From Dendrophyllia cribrosa (taxonomy: Eukaryota; Cnidaria; Anthozoa; Scleractinia; Dendrophylliidae): DNA of 64,000 nt. Under the pieces are notes generated by a model, which was not told the origin of the DNA, made no database searches, and worked only from the letters and a program-made list of their open reading frames with translations. Below, in pieces: positions 1-13,900 of this stretch. Position numbers and translations under genes: made by a program. The stretch spans positions 42,550,488 through 42,614,487 of the forward strand of contig JAJLRJ010000004.1 in assembly GCA_024195265.1 (NCBI GenBank), read 5' to 3'. How positions within the stretch are numbered: the stretch's first letter is position 1; each line of letters starts with the position of its first letter.

Positions 1-330
1 TTATGGTGACCTGACCATGTCCATTTGCATTGTAACAACATTCATTCTGCTGATTCTTTCCAGTATTGTAAGATCCTCCTCCTCCTCCACAGGAGTCAGA
101 TTTATTATCTCCGCTACCTCCTCCAGAGTAGCCTCCGCCTCCTCCACCACCTCCACCAGATCCATGGGCACCAGCGCCACCTCCAAACCCTCCGTCAACA
201 TTGTTATACAAAGCTCTTCCGCCCTCTCCTCCCTGAAGAAATCCTTTGCCTCCTTCTCCGCCAGTCCCTATCGTACCACCGAACTGCTTTGAACTTCTTC
301 CATTGGAGTAAAAGCCACCACCACCACCAC
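1..330 (-). CDS. Exon 6 of mosaic gene: glycine-rich domain, C-terminal half
   Basis: The acceptor is at 332-331 (TTTTTAG). The exon begins with two bases completing a Gly codon, then Gly-rich sequence with FYSNG near the start and HGQVTI at the window edge. It aligns along its whole length with the plus-strand exons at 30784-31124 and 63214-63554, which end three residues further on, so this exon is cut by the window. The run of Gly with Tyr and Ser and two Cys before the end fits the glycine-rich domain of ALK/LTK-type receptors (Pfam Gly_rich). It is the last exon of the mosaic gene by homology. Confidence 0.75.
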
Positions 331-2445
331 CTAAAAATCAATTATTGTGATGTTATCGTTTATAAGAAAATAAGCTTTCTAGAGTTACAATATATTAAAC
401 TCAAAAGCTAATTTTCTCACCCTAAATATTGAGCTGCTGCTCCAGTCTTGGACCTCCCTTTTCGAACTTAGACGTACTTCTAATCTCCGACCCAATTTAG
501 AGATATTGATAATGGGCAGCGAAAGAACACGTGACGTCTTAGTAATACTAGAGGCACTGACACTGTTGCGGTACAGGGAGGTATATTTGTTTATAATATT
601 CGTGAAATAAACTATACCATTTGATTAGTGACAGCTTGTGGATGGGCCAGTGTTTCATATGTTTATGCGTCGTTCCAATTAAAAGCCATGGGTTCGAATA
701 CCGTCGAGGTCTGAAATTTTTCTGAATATCTGCGATGATCGCATTCACTTTAATTCATTCTCAGTACCGCATGAATCTATGGTCATATACACATTACCAG
801 TAGGAAAAATAGACACGCCCATTCCATGCCAACGCTGACAAGCTTTCGAGCTTTTTATTGCCCGTTTGGATAAAAAGGCACAAACATTTTTTACTTTCTC
901 AACTCGAGCATTTCTGTTCAAATAACTAAGGGATTTATCAGGAGCCGATTTTCTTTCGCTTTTTGTGTAGTATTTTCTTAAACTCTTACAATTACAGACA
1001 AAAGTAATTAGGAAGGTCGTGAAAATGAATAGCATCACGCAGTGGGGAATTACATCAATGTTCTAATTATATAAAATAGAAATAATTAGTTAAATTTCTG
1101 AGTACCCCCCCCCCCCCCCCCACCTACCCCCCTATCCAATGTTGGGATCTCAGCGAACAATTACGCACTAAACATGTCCCATTATACACAACATTGTAAC
1201 AGGGGGAGGGGAGAGAAAGAGAATAATAGTGGAAACTACTAATCTTCCCAACACTTTTGTCTATGATTGTAGCTTGGTGATGTCGCTTTATTCTTACCTG
1301 ATTTGGTCGGTGCACCACTGCTCCCTCCTGACCCAGACCCATTATCACCATCATCGTCGTCGTCATCACCCTCACCCTCACCGGTCTGTGCACCATGTCC
1401 ACCGCTTCCACCTGGCCCTGACCTGTACCCAGCTCTCCCTGATGTACCCATGGAGGCATCGCATTCATTATGTCTTCTCCTGACACTCTGCACACCGCCT
1501 CCTCCTCCAGCTATTATCAATGGCGTGTTGCTTCCTCTCACTACGAACGTGCCTCCACCGCCTCCAGAGCTCTGACTTCGTCTGTTAATTCCACCTTGCT
1601 GACCAACAAGAATCTGAATTGTTTCTCCTTTGAATAAGTAAAAGTTGCCGATCATTCTAGCGCCCCTTCCACGGTACTGACGGCTGTTCCTGTATGTATC
1701 GTACCCCCCTGCGGCTCCTATTGCTTCTATTTTGTAGTCACCTGTGTACGGCACAGTCCATCTTTGAATCCTGCTGACCACTGTAACTTGACCGTCATGA
1801 TCCTGACCATTGTAATAGCTGCCAAGCCAAGCTGGACCCAATCTCCCACTTGCACCAAGGTTTGTAAAGATCGCCTTGAACTCTAAGTAATAAAGACCAA
1901 CCAACACCTTTCAGCAAACTGTGCAACAAATGTCAAATCGAGTACTTATAATGCTGGTTCGTTTTCCTCAATATCAAAGCGATCAATTTTTGTAAATGAC
2001 AAATTATTTTTCAAAGCCGAAATTTACATTGAAATAAATACCTCCTCCATGGTAGGTAAATTCGCGGAAAATGGTTTTAATTGTTTTGTTAGTGATACTG
2101 TTACTATTATAATGTTACCTCCCATGGTATAAGTACATTTTTAGACGTGTAATCTGCATTGCATAACAAAATGACAATACGGGCACGATTCAAAATAAGA
2201 ACTAGATCAGTTCTCTATCTCGTCATCATAGGGATCCCATGAGATAGCTACGCGCATGCATATAAAAACAGAACGCATAAAAAAGTCGAAAGATAATGAA
2301 AAAAAAAAAAAACACCGATTTTTCCAATGAAAAGACTGGACGAGATTAAACACGACTATTCGATGTCATATTTTTAATAAGCGTAGCGTAAAAACAGCCA
2401 GTTAACTTCATCCCGTTTCTTATACAAAACACATTAACAAAATAC

Positions 2446-2492
<47 letters not shown>

Positions 2493-3612
2493 ATATAAAA
2501 AAACATATAAAAAATAAAAAAAAAGTACGTCGTTCGGACACACTTACCCACCAGAAAAAGGTTCAAGCCATAGGGGCGGCCGCTTCAGTTGAGCTTGATT
2601 TTCGACTTTTTGTTCTTTTACGGATAATTAATGTTTGTAATTCGAAACTTTAATTTTGAGCTGTGGGGAAATGTGCGGCTCCATCGATTACACGAGAACG
2701 TCATATAGACGTCGTCTTTTTGTTGTTTGTGTGCTTGATACTTTCCCTGAAACACATACCCCTTCTGCGGCAAACAGTTAATAAACAACGACTTTGCACT
2801 TACGTAAAACTGAAGTACTGTTTGTAATTATATTGGTTTCCTTTTTGTATTTCATAGTGATTTTAAAAGGTTTCTCAACTGACCATCTAGAGGAGTTGGT
2901 TCACGAAAAAAGAGATACACCAAAGAAACGTTGTCGGGTGAAAAGCATAAACCAAGAACGACGCGACCCAAACTGTTTACTGTGAAGTTGGAAAAATTAA
3001 TCGTCGTCTGTGACAGAATATACATTATATTTACGCAGGATGCATAAATCATGCTCTAAAGTGTCTCAAACAAAGAAAACATCTTGTTGTATTACTAAGC
3101 TTGCCAATGCTGGCTACCCAGAATCCCATTCGGTCTCATTGTTCAAGATTTATGCTTTTCAGCACAGGTCAACGTTTCTTCAATAACGTGTATGTCCAGA
3201 AATGCACGCAACAACGAAAATGGTGAATTTGACAAAAGTTTGCCATTGGTCTTGACGAAAGGTCTTCAGTAAGCCAATTTGGCGAAAGTGACGGATTTGA
3301 CGACATTTCGCCAGTAAGAGTTAGATTTGAGTCAGCGAGGTGAAGAGGGAGGTAGCACGAAAGCGGCGAATTTGACGAAAGTGGCGGATTTAACGAAAGT
3401 GACTATTTTACGACATTTCGCCAGTAATAGTTAGATTAGAGTCAGCGAGGCGAAGAGGGGGATAGCAGGAAAGCGGCGAAGACCTTTCGTCAAAACCAAT
3501 GGTGAAATTTTGTCAAATTTACCATTTTCATTGTTGCGTGCATTTCTGGACATAAGTGACAGAGAGAAAATACCATTTTCTCTTAGTTGGTGTTATAAAC
3601 TAACAGGCTTAC

Positions 3613-3654
<42 letters not shown>

Positions 3655-6600
3655 GAATAATAATAATAATAATAATAAAATTTAATGGCACGTGACATGA
3701 TGTAGATGTACAATAGGTGGAAATATACTTAAATGGGTTTTACCTGGAGGTTTTTGGAAATGTAACGTGGTTGCGGTAGTAACAGATCCCAGCTTGTTGG
3801 TTGCTTTACACTGATAGCTACCGGTGTCTTGAAGACTGAATCGTGAAATTTTAAGAGTTCCATTGACAACTGTCGATCGTCCTTGCGGTAATGAAGAGAA
3901 TGCTTTGGACCAACGAATTACCGGCGGTGGAAAGCCGAAGGCTCGACAATGAACAGTTGCAGTGGATCCTTCTCTTGCAACTGCAACTCTGTTTGGAACT
4001 TGAGTAAAATTTGGAGAAACTAAGTAAAAGCAAAAACAAAAGAACATCAATAAACACGCTGTACAAAGCCTAAACAGCCCTATGCAAAGAAGCAATACAA
4101 TGACTTGTAGAAGTCTTGTATATAAACCCTGGGATTATACAACTTTGTACAGGCTAGGAAAAAAACACTTTCAGAAACTTAAATTTTACAGAAGGTGATT
4201 GTCGTATAATAAACAACACATGGGGGGATCAGTGAAAAGTTATACCCAGCCGTATTACACAACTGAACAATTAATAGCTAGAGGAAAATAGGATCGCATG
4301 ACATAAAATATCCGTCAAATTTCTGTTTCCAGGAATAGTTAACTTTGTCATCGTGAGAACAATGTGACAACGGAAATGACAACATTCTTCCGAGTCCTAA
4401 GCCGGCGTAACATTTGCTATATCGCTCCGTATTCAAGAAATGGTGCATGATAGTCGATGATTTTTTTGATGATAGCTAATGATAGTTTCAACTCGCGCTT
4501 TCATTTGAAAATGAACTATCATCAACTATCACGGTCTATCATTCACTTTGAACATGTGGAAAATGTTTATGATTGTTGATGGTAGAGTTTTGGTCAGCGA
4601 TTGCGGGGCTATTGTCACCTAAAGTAGCGAGCTCAGCTGTAGCTTTATCAAAAAGGCCGCAAAAAGGCAGCAGTCTCTGTCGAGGCCTGAAAACAAACAT
4701 CATTTCAGCCAACAAGTTATTGTTTTCGCCGTGCAATAGTAGCTGGAAGTCAAGCGAGAAGTCACAGGGCGAGTTTGCCCACGCAAACCTTATGCACTGA
4801 TGCTCAGCGAAATTAACAAGAAAAGTTTATGGCCCATCGATCGAGTGAGTGAATATTGCCCCAACTGTTATAACTTGTTCAACGCATTTCGTATTGACGA
4901 GTTGAAAGGCGATAAGTAGCTTTATAGTCTATCTGAAAAAAGCAGAAACTGCTTGAAGTCATGGACTCCTATATGAATGATCATGACATAACTTAAAAAG
5001 TAACTAAAGGACCCTAGAGGCTCATTGCTTATTTACAAATTATTCGAAAGAGTATAACCTTCTACAAGATAAAAGTTGCAACAAATTCTTTAATTTCTTG
5101 AACTGAAGTGCGTAGTTGACGGGAGGGATGCTATAGCCTACGGTCTTCTGGCGGCACTCTACTAGCAAGACCATCACGCCGGACTAGAGTGACGCTTGGG
5201 GACCGATCTTTCTTTGTGGCAGCGCCGAAGCTCTGGAATGCGCTGCCACGTGACATTAGAGATATTAACATAATACCAAATTTTAAGCAGAAACTGAAAA
5301 CGCATCATTTTAATCAGGCTTATTTTTAATATTAGTGCTATTTTTACTTAATTAATCTAATTTTATAATATATTTTTATCGTAATCATTTTATCAAATTG
5401 ACAGTGACAGTTTTTAGTTTTAATTTTCTCATATATTGTTAGGCGCATTAGATTATTCTTATAGTAATGCACCATATAAGTTACTAAATTATTATTATTA
5501 TTATTATTATTATTAATTCAGAGATCCATATTTTGGCAATGCTTGCGAACCGAACGAGTCCATTCACATTCTCTTAGATTTCATTTGCAGTTTCATGGTT
5601 GTTATAAAACAATATTTGCGATCATGGATGCAAAATTGGGTTGACTGGCTGTAAACCAATTAGCCATGCTACAAATGCCTCTAAACGCTAGAAATAGCAT
5701 TTTTGAAGATCTACAGGGTGTTTCAAAAGTTCGTGGACACCTTTCTATACAAATAAATGATAGTTTTAGAATTCCGATGTTAATGAAAGTTTTTCAGTTT
5801 TATGTACATTGTTTCCTTTGTCTATTGTTAAAATGTCAATATCCAGCGTGCCCCCCATTCTTCTGTATAACGTTTTTAAGCCGTTGCGGCATGGAACGAG
5901 CTAGCTCGCTTAGGCTTGCTAGTGGTATGTTCCTCCAGGCTTGCCGTAACCTTGATTTTAGTCCTCCCATCGTCTTGGGATCGGATCTCTGTATGCAGCT
6001 TCGTCAATGATGCTCCATAGGTTTTCAATGGGGTTAAGATCAGGTGAATTTGCTGGCCATTCATCTTTTTCAATAAAATTCGGAAGATTTTTCTTGCACC
6101 ACTGCTGGGTTGCTTTCGCTGTATGAGCTGGTGCGCCATCTTGTACGAAGGTCGCACTGCTTTTGTTCGTGAAAAGCTTTCGTTTTACCGGCTCTTCTGT
6201 TGTAGATCGACGGCTGAAAAGAGGCTTCACTTCCTTCTCAAGGATTTTTGTGATATAATACTCCGCCGTTACAGTTTGGCCTTGCGGGATAAAATGTAAG
6301 AAAGTCAGGCCGCGGTCTGTCATGCCACCCCAAACCATCCATTTGGCGCTTCCTTTGACTTGGTACGATGGCGGAACCTGGCTCTCCTGTGAGCCCCACA
6401 CGATATCGTTTTTAGGGTTTGGGAGATGGAAAAGGTATTTAGGGCACTCATCGCTAAAGAGAAAGTTTCCTATTCATCTGCTGTAACTTTACGATATTTG
6501 CGAGCGAATGCCAAGCGAGCTTTCCGCTGTTTGTTGCTCAAAAGTGGTAGCTTTTTTTCGTTTCAAAGGTTTCCATCCTTTGCTGGACACATATCTCCAT

Positions 6601-9600
6601 ACTGTTGCTGCAGATCCTGGCAGATCTTTGTTCTTCAGTTGTTTGCTGATTTTTCTGGTGGAACTGCCTCTTTTATACTTTGCTTTTTCTATAATTTTCT
6701 TAGCGGTTCTGTCTAGGACTGTTGGTCGACCACTTCTTGGCTTGTCGGAAAAATCTTGGGAACTTGACCACTTCGCTACCCAGCTCTTGCTTTTTTGCAA
6801 TATTTTAGCCGTTTCTCGCACAGATACTCCAGATGATCGTAAAATTGCTGCCTGTGCTCTTAAATAGACTGCTTTTGGGGATTTTTTAGGGCTCATACTT
6901 GCAAATAATATCAAAACAATGAAAATTTAGTTGCTACTGAAAACAGACAAAAATGGCGGGAATGTACAGAAACACACCTGACAAAGATTTGCACTTTTTG
7001 GCGGGAAAATATTTATTTCAACGATTTCTTTTATTCGACTTATAGAATAGTTCTGGAAATCAACAAACAATAAGATTTGTTAATGTCTGTAAGAAAATGT
7101 CCAGAAAAATACAAAATATGAATGATGTATAGACTTTATAAAATGTCCACGAACTTTTGAAACACCCTGTAAATTTCAAAACGTAGGGGCATGCTCCCCC
7201 GTGTCACCACTGGATGCTTCCTCCTTAGGCGGCCGTAAATTCCAACCCCTCTTCCAGTAAAATACTGGATGTGCCCCAAGTTTCTAAATACACCAATATA
7301 TAAACTACACAGAATGACTTTAACATTCACTTTGATAACACTCTAGCGGATTTAAGTGTCATGTTGAAATATAATTTGTCGCAATATCTTTAAATATATT
7401 TCAATTATTGATAGTGTACTTTGGCTAAAATGGTTTAAATCCGTTTCTCGGGAACGATTTTCAGAAACTCATATTGGCTTTCCAAGATTTGACACGTATA
7501 TAAAAATAGTGAACAGTCATATGAAGGTGTGCTTGATATTTTAAACTTAATTTTAAAATCTCACCTTCAACTAACAGCTCAACAACTTTCTTATCTTGTC
7601 CCAGCACATTTGTTGCTGTGCAAACATACTTCCCCGAGTCACTGTAAGTGGCAGTCTTAATCTCCAGCTTATTACCATTCGAGTTTAACGACTCTGAGAC
7701 ATTTAGTTTGCTCCAGGATATTTTAGGCTTTGGATTACCATCAGCTGAGCAGTAAAATATGGCGTTTTGATTCTCAGTCACTGTCAGTGAAGCAGGAGAT
7801 ACAATCATTTTCGGTGCAGATATGGACTCTCCTGGCTCTCCTTTAGGTCCCGGATGTCCCGGACTTCCCGGATTCCCTAACATGAAAAAGAAAAGTGGCA
7901 ATGACTGTCGCTAAAGAAGAGGGAAAGGCTCACAATCAATAATTGTACTAAACGGTGAAATTTGAACTAACATTCCTCGCCAAACGCTTGAGCTTTGACT
8001 AGCATGGATTTTACCAATGGACGATGTAATATTTGATTAGAAACGGCGACAATTTACCGAAAATAGACTAGAAAGCAGCTATTTTGCAAGATAAACCGGC
8101 TGAATTTCTTCTTGAAGCAAAATAATTTCTTGTCCCGTGCGCAAGACGCGGGTGGCGTGACTAATGACGTCATTAATGGTTTGTACTTTTTTAAAAAAAC
8201 AATAGCTCTCGGCCAATGAGCGCGCGGGAAATTTTACAGTTATGGTAAAATTCATACATCAGCTATACACGACTAAAGCAGGAGAAAAGGGTTCCTCGCT
8301 TCGGTATTTTCCTTTTTGCCAGTATGACCGGAAGTCTCATGAAAACATCAATAGCAAATCATAGCTGCAGAAATATTTACATTATATTAAGTAATGATCC
8401 GCATAAGAAGGAAAATGTTAACGGCAATGCACGATGGAATGTCAACTTTTTTCATTGTTACAACTAGTGATCTCATTGGCCTAGACTCAAAGACCGCTAA
8501 AAAGTTAGGTCATTTTGTTTTATTTTTTAAAGGCTTCATGTAATTTAAGACCCAATCGCGCATAATGAGAGAGATGAAGAAATGAAGACCTAATAATACG
8601 GTTTTATATTATACCTGAATGCCATTTTTTCGCCACTTAGCATGGCTTTAATGGAAATATCTCATTCACGTTTCAAGCAATCCGAAAACCCTTAGCTCAT
8701 TTCATGAATCTATGTTGTGGGATGTTTTGTAAATTTTTGGGTATTTTTGGGAGGAAATAGTTTTTCTCAAAGGATTTGTAAAATTTAGAGAAATAAGAAA
8801 TATTGAAGATTTAGTGAAGTTTTAAAATTAGAATTTGTAGTTAATAATTAATAGACGGATACCAAGTTAGTCCACTAGCAACCTTGAGTGCTCTTGCGTG
8901 GGTTATATCAACTGTCTGTTGGTGTTCCAAAAATCATTTTATTCTTTCTCCTATCCCTTCTTAAAACCTCTTAAAATTTCATTACAATTCAGGTAAACCC
9001 GCCCCCCCCCCCCCCCCCCCTCCTTAAGACATAATTAATATTTAGGCGAGGTTGTTATATTCATTAAGACAGACAAATATCTTCATACTTACCCCTCTCT
9101 CCCTTGACTCCTTGTACTCCGGGATCTCCCATCATTCCTTGTTTACCAGGTGCACCTGGCGGCCCCATAATACCTTGCTTTCCCTTTCTACCCTTCGATC
9201 CTTTTGACCCTTGCTTACCGCGAGGTCCTGGGACTCCTTTCGGTCCGGGGGGACCTGGTACACATACTTTGCTTGGAGGGAGGCAGAATGACTTGGTAAT
9301 CACGGAGTTGACGTATCTCTTGATTCCATCACGAAAAAAGTCTGTACCTTCAGAATCGTTGCTGTTTTCTTTAAAGCTGCGACGGACAATCTTAGTTTTG
9401 TCCACCAGACCTATGAGGGGAAAATTGAACGGCTACATAGCCATGCTGAACCAGATCAGTCATTCCCAAACCTGACATGTCATATCGTGTTTCATTATTC
9501 ACTGCACGAAATATTGGATTTGCTATACCTTTGACTTTCATCAAAGGTGTGGTCAAATGTGGCATCGACTTTGACATCACCTTTGACGCACGTCAAAGGT

Positions 9601-10925
9601 GATGTCAAATGTATAACGGCTTTACATATACCTTTGAGATGGGACAAAGGCGAAGTCAAATACGACGACGTGTTTGACTTCACCTTTGACGTGCGCCAAA
9701 GGTGAAGTCAAAGATATGACAGCTTTGATATTCTTTTGATACCTGTCAAAGGCGAGGTCAAATGTGGAAACAACTTTGACTTCGCCTTTGACGCGCGTCA
9801 CAGGTGATGTCAAATATATAACGGCTTTGCATATACCTTTGAAGACGGCACAAAGGCGAGGTCAAATACGACGACGTATTTGACTTCACCTTTGACGCGC
9901 GTTAAAGGTGAAGTCAAAGATATGACAGCTTTGATATTCTTTTGGCCCCCTGTCAAAGGCGAGGTCAAATATGTAAACAACTTTGACTTCGCCTTTGACA
10001 CGCGTCAAAGGTACAGTCAAAGATATGACGGGTTTGGTATTCGTTTCTTTTGACATTTGTCAAAGGTGAGGTCAAACATACTAAGAACTTTGACTTCACC
10101 TGTGACGAGCTTCAAAGATGAAGTGAAAGATATGACGGCTTTGCTTTTGTTTTGAACATCTTGTCACGTTGCCGGACGATAGATGACTGGAGCCGAGGCA
10201 GCCAGTTTCCCGCGCTTTCCGCCGGTTGCCATTTCTCTTTGACCAATCACAACCAAGATACATCTGACGCGTACAGAGTGAGTCGAAGAGAAAAAATATT
10301 CTGATTTTCCTGCGTTCAGAAGATCGTTTGGATAATAATCTTTCCACCTTTCTTTCACTCAAACTTCACTTAAGATTAAAAGGTAAGTCTCTTTGACATT
10401 TAAAAAATTAAATTAAGCCTTAAACAAGATCTAAGAGTTCTCAAGCATTCCAACACGGATATTTGCTTTCTCAGGCTTCTATTAAACTTGCCGGTAAACA
10501 AACAGAATGAACTTTATTTAAGCTTATTTCCAGCTAATCCTTTTCGTATATAAAATGTTAGCTTTTGATGCTTGTTTATGAAATACAAGGTCACCCAACG
10601 AGGCTATTTAGTGAACTTTTTATATTAATGACAAACCCTGGATATCCGTTTCATTCATCATTAATTTTATCTGTCATTTGCAACTCAAAATGGCGGGATA
10701 CCAGTTTCTAGAAAACCGAATTGTTTGTTCATAATACTTAAGCTTAAAATTGCACTTCAACATCGCATATTTCATTTGTGATACACAATCTTGCTACAGG
10801 GAATGTTGAAGTTTTTGCTGCATAGAACATTGAGCTCCATGTTTAAAAACTAATTCATATGTTTTGGGTGCATCACATTGAACTTGACAGAGTCTAAATA
10901 ATGGGACTTTCCATTTTCTATCCGC

Positions 10926-10990
<65 letters not shown>

Positions 10991-13900
10991 GATGGCAGGA
11001 ATCCGAACCCTCAATTTATTGTCGGCGCCCCTTTGAAAAATGAAATCCGAAGGGTTGATTTTTCTGTCGGCACCTTTGAAAAAAAACTCCGAAGGCTCCA
11101 AATTTTGTCGGCTTCTTTGAAGAAAAAAATCCGAACCCTTCTTTGCAAAACATGTCCTTCTTTAGGGGGGGGGGGGGGGGGGGGGGGGGTTAAAAAGTGG
11201 AATGTCCCAATGGTCGCAGGCACCATGCTTACAATTTACAATTTACAACTTACAATTTTTTTCTTTACAAGTGGTAAGTTCTTCTGTTCTACTTTTAGTT
11301 TTACATTTGGGTGAAATTAATATTAATTTCTAACAAAGATACATTTTACTGTTCCAACAGTATAACCTAATAACATTTTCAGATCAGATGCCCATTAAAG
11401 ACATTTTATTAAAAAGTCATGTAATTAAGCTTATATTATTTGATTTTCCAGCAACCTCCCATTAAATTGGACACTGTGCTTTGTTTCATATCTTGGGTTT
11501 TCTTTTTGCAAGCACAATGTTATAATTGCCTTAGTATGTTTATTTAAAAGTAATTAATTTTATGTGTAAACAGGCATGAAAATTTGAAGAGCAAAGATGT
11601 CTTGCTGTGCTGCGTTGCCAAGTCAGCTTGCCGTTGGCAGCTACACGTGTCTGGTTCTTCAATCAAAGAATGCGATGATCAGAAGACCAAAGAAGTAAAT
11701 ATTTCTCTATAACTTTCAAGAGTGTAAAGAGCCACTGAACAGATCATGCTTAAACTCAAGACACTTTTCAGGTTCCATTAGAACGAGTGAACATATTAGC
11801 CACCCTTTCGGTCCCTAGAATGCTTGATTATTTTTTAAGCAGCAGTTAACGAAAATCATTACGAAAAAATCAGTTAATTTATTAATACTTAAAAAATTAA
11901 AATTAATGAAAAATGATTAAAACAAATATACAGGTAAAGGAAATGATGTAAGTTAAGAGAATCGCTTGTCATACTTCCACATTCAAAAAATAATTCAAGC
12001 TTCAAGAAATGAATGGATGTACAGTATCGCATCGAGCATACGTAAACAATCATGTGAAAACACGACCTTTATATTTTGGTATAAAACATGCCATGATTGT
12101 TCAAACAAATATGTGTGACTTAGCCTGTTCATAATCTGAGAACTTTAATTTGCATTCAAAGTGATTATAACTTAAGTTTGAAAGAAAAGACAAAAAAGCG
12201 GCTATAAATGCATAGATAACATTTTCAGGGCACAAACAACTTCAACTGACATTGCAATTAAAATGCATGCCTGTTTGCCGAACTCATTTCTGATCTAGAG
12301 TCAGATGAGATTAGGTTCACCTAATGCATAAATTATGTTACAGTCACACCACAATTAAAACCTACTTCACAGTCATGTTTTCATGCCACATGTGGTCTTG
12401 AAAAGATGCAACAAACAGTATATTGTCTTTTCTTCAACTTTATAACAAACTAACTATAATGCATGTGTAATTTTGTAATGATTAACAAGTGGGCAGATGA
12501 CAAAATGTGTTGTCGTCTCAGTGAAATTCATCTCCTGTAAAAAGTTCTTGTCATGGAAAACATTATTTCATTTCAGCACCTGAAATATGATCTTATGTAT
12601 TGATTTCGTGAAAGCCGAAATTTGACACTGAAAATCCACAAAAAAAAGTACTTGAATTTTACCATAAACGTTCATATAGTAGTTAATTAATTTTTAAACT
12701 TTTTAAACATAGCTGTGGCTCATAACTTGTTATATGTATGACTGATATACATGGCAGTACAGTTAATTGGCAGGAATGAGTTATTGTTGGCTTTCGATTG
12801 CCGTCAGCAACCATGTAGCAATTAAGGAGGCTCGTACCCATTTCTCAAGTCCACACCCTTTCAATTTTAATGGGCCATATCTTTTGTTGTTGCGCATAAA
12901 AAGACAAGCCACTTTGCATGCAAACACACAATACACTGAACTTTATGTGAGTATAGGATTTGTTTACATCGGTGCTTCCATGGCAACAGAATGGTGATCC
13001 TCCGAAATTCACAAGTTGCGGAGTTTCTCTAGATCGAGAGAATTTTTTGTAAAACCCGCTACTGGACTAATTAATTAGACCATGGGCTTCAACTGGACAA
13101 AGTTTAAAAGAAATGTATGAGAGCGTTCTTGAAATTTTGGGGGATGAAGTTTTGGGGATTGTAAATACAGTGAAAAACATACTATCGACCTTATTGGCTA
13201 ATATCTAAAGAAAACGATGCGCGATGGGAATGCAGTTTCATCTCAAAATAGTTTGACTCCATTTGAAATAGTGTGGGAAAAAGTGAGGGGGTTGCTTTGG
13301 CCGATTGCGAGAAAGAAGGATTTGATTAGCGTGCGTTCAGCTGCTCATTGTTGCCATTTTTGTATGTAATTTGGTCTACGCCTACAAATGTGATGATAAT
13401 TTGGAAACAGCGAGATAATTTTTTTTTAAAATTGACAATCTGGAAATTAATTATCAATTTATATGGCCTGCAAATTTCAAGGGCATTGAAGACATGCAAG
13501 GCAATAATATAGGGCCCCCAATGTACCAATTTACTCCCGCAGATTTTGAGTTTACAAGTGAGAGTCCTCATTATTCACGAGTATTGTTTTAAAGTTTCAT
13601 ATGCACGTGCAAAACTTTAGCAAAAAATTCATTTGCATCGAACAGAACGCTCGATTGCTTTCCGAAGAATTTTCCGAAACATGCTAATAACTGGCTTGCG
13701 TTACGAATAGCAATGACAACAGTACTGATGAAGACAACGTCGGAAACGTCACGTTTAATTTCATCAAGTGGGATGCAGAAATAACACGCTTTGGCAATGG
13801 TTTATGATTGTCTCACTCTGGTTATTTGTTGCAATCGGCGTAGCATCTGTTACTTATTTAGATATAATATAGCGCAAAGCAAAATTCTCAGCTAAAATAT

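Noticed and set aside
9104..9475. Plus-strand ORF over the collagen exon
   Set aside because: Antisense shadow of Gly-X-Y codons; the minus strand has matching splice phases and domain logic.
9520..10160. Regularly spaced palindromic repeats that could recall a CRISPR array
   Set aside because: Units vary in length and sequence, spacers are themselves repeated, no cas genes, and the context is eukaryotic with introns.
10901..11314. Long proline-rich ORF
   Set aside because: Produced by the C60 tract inside a MITE; its partner frames on the other strand are poly-Gly or poly-Pro for the same reason.
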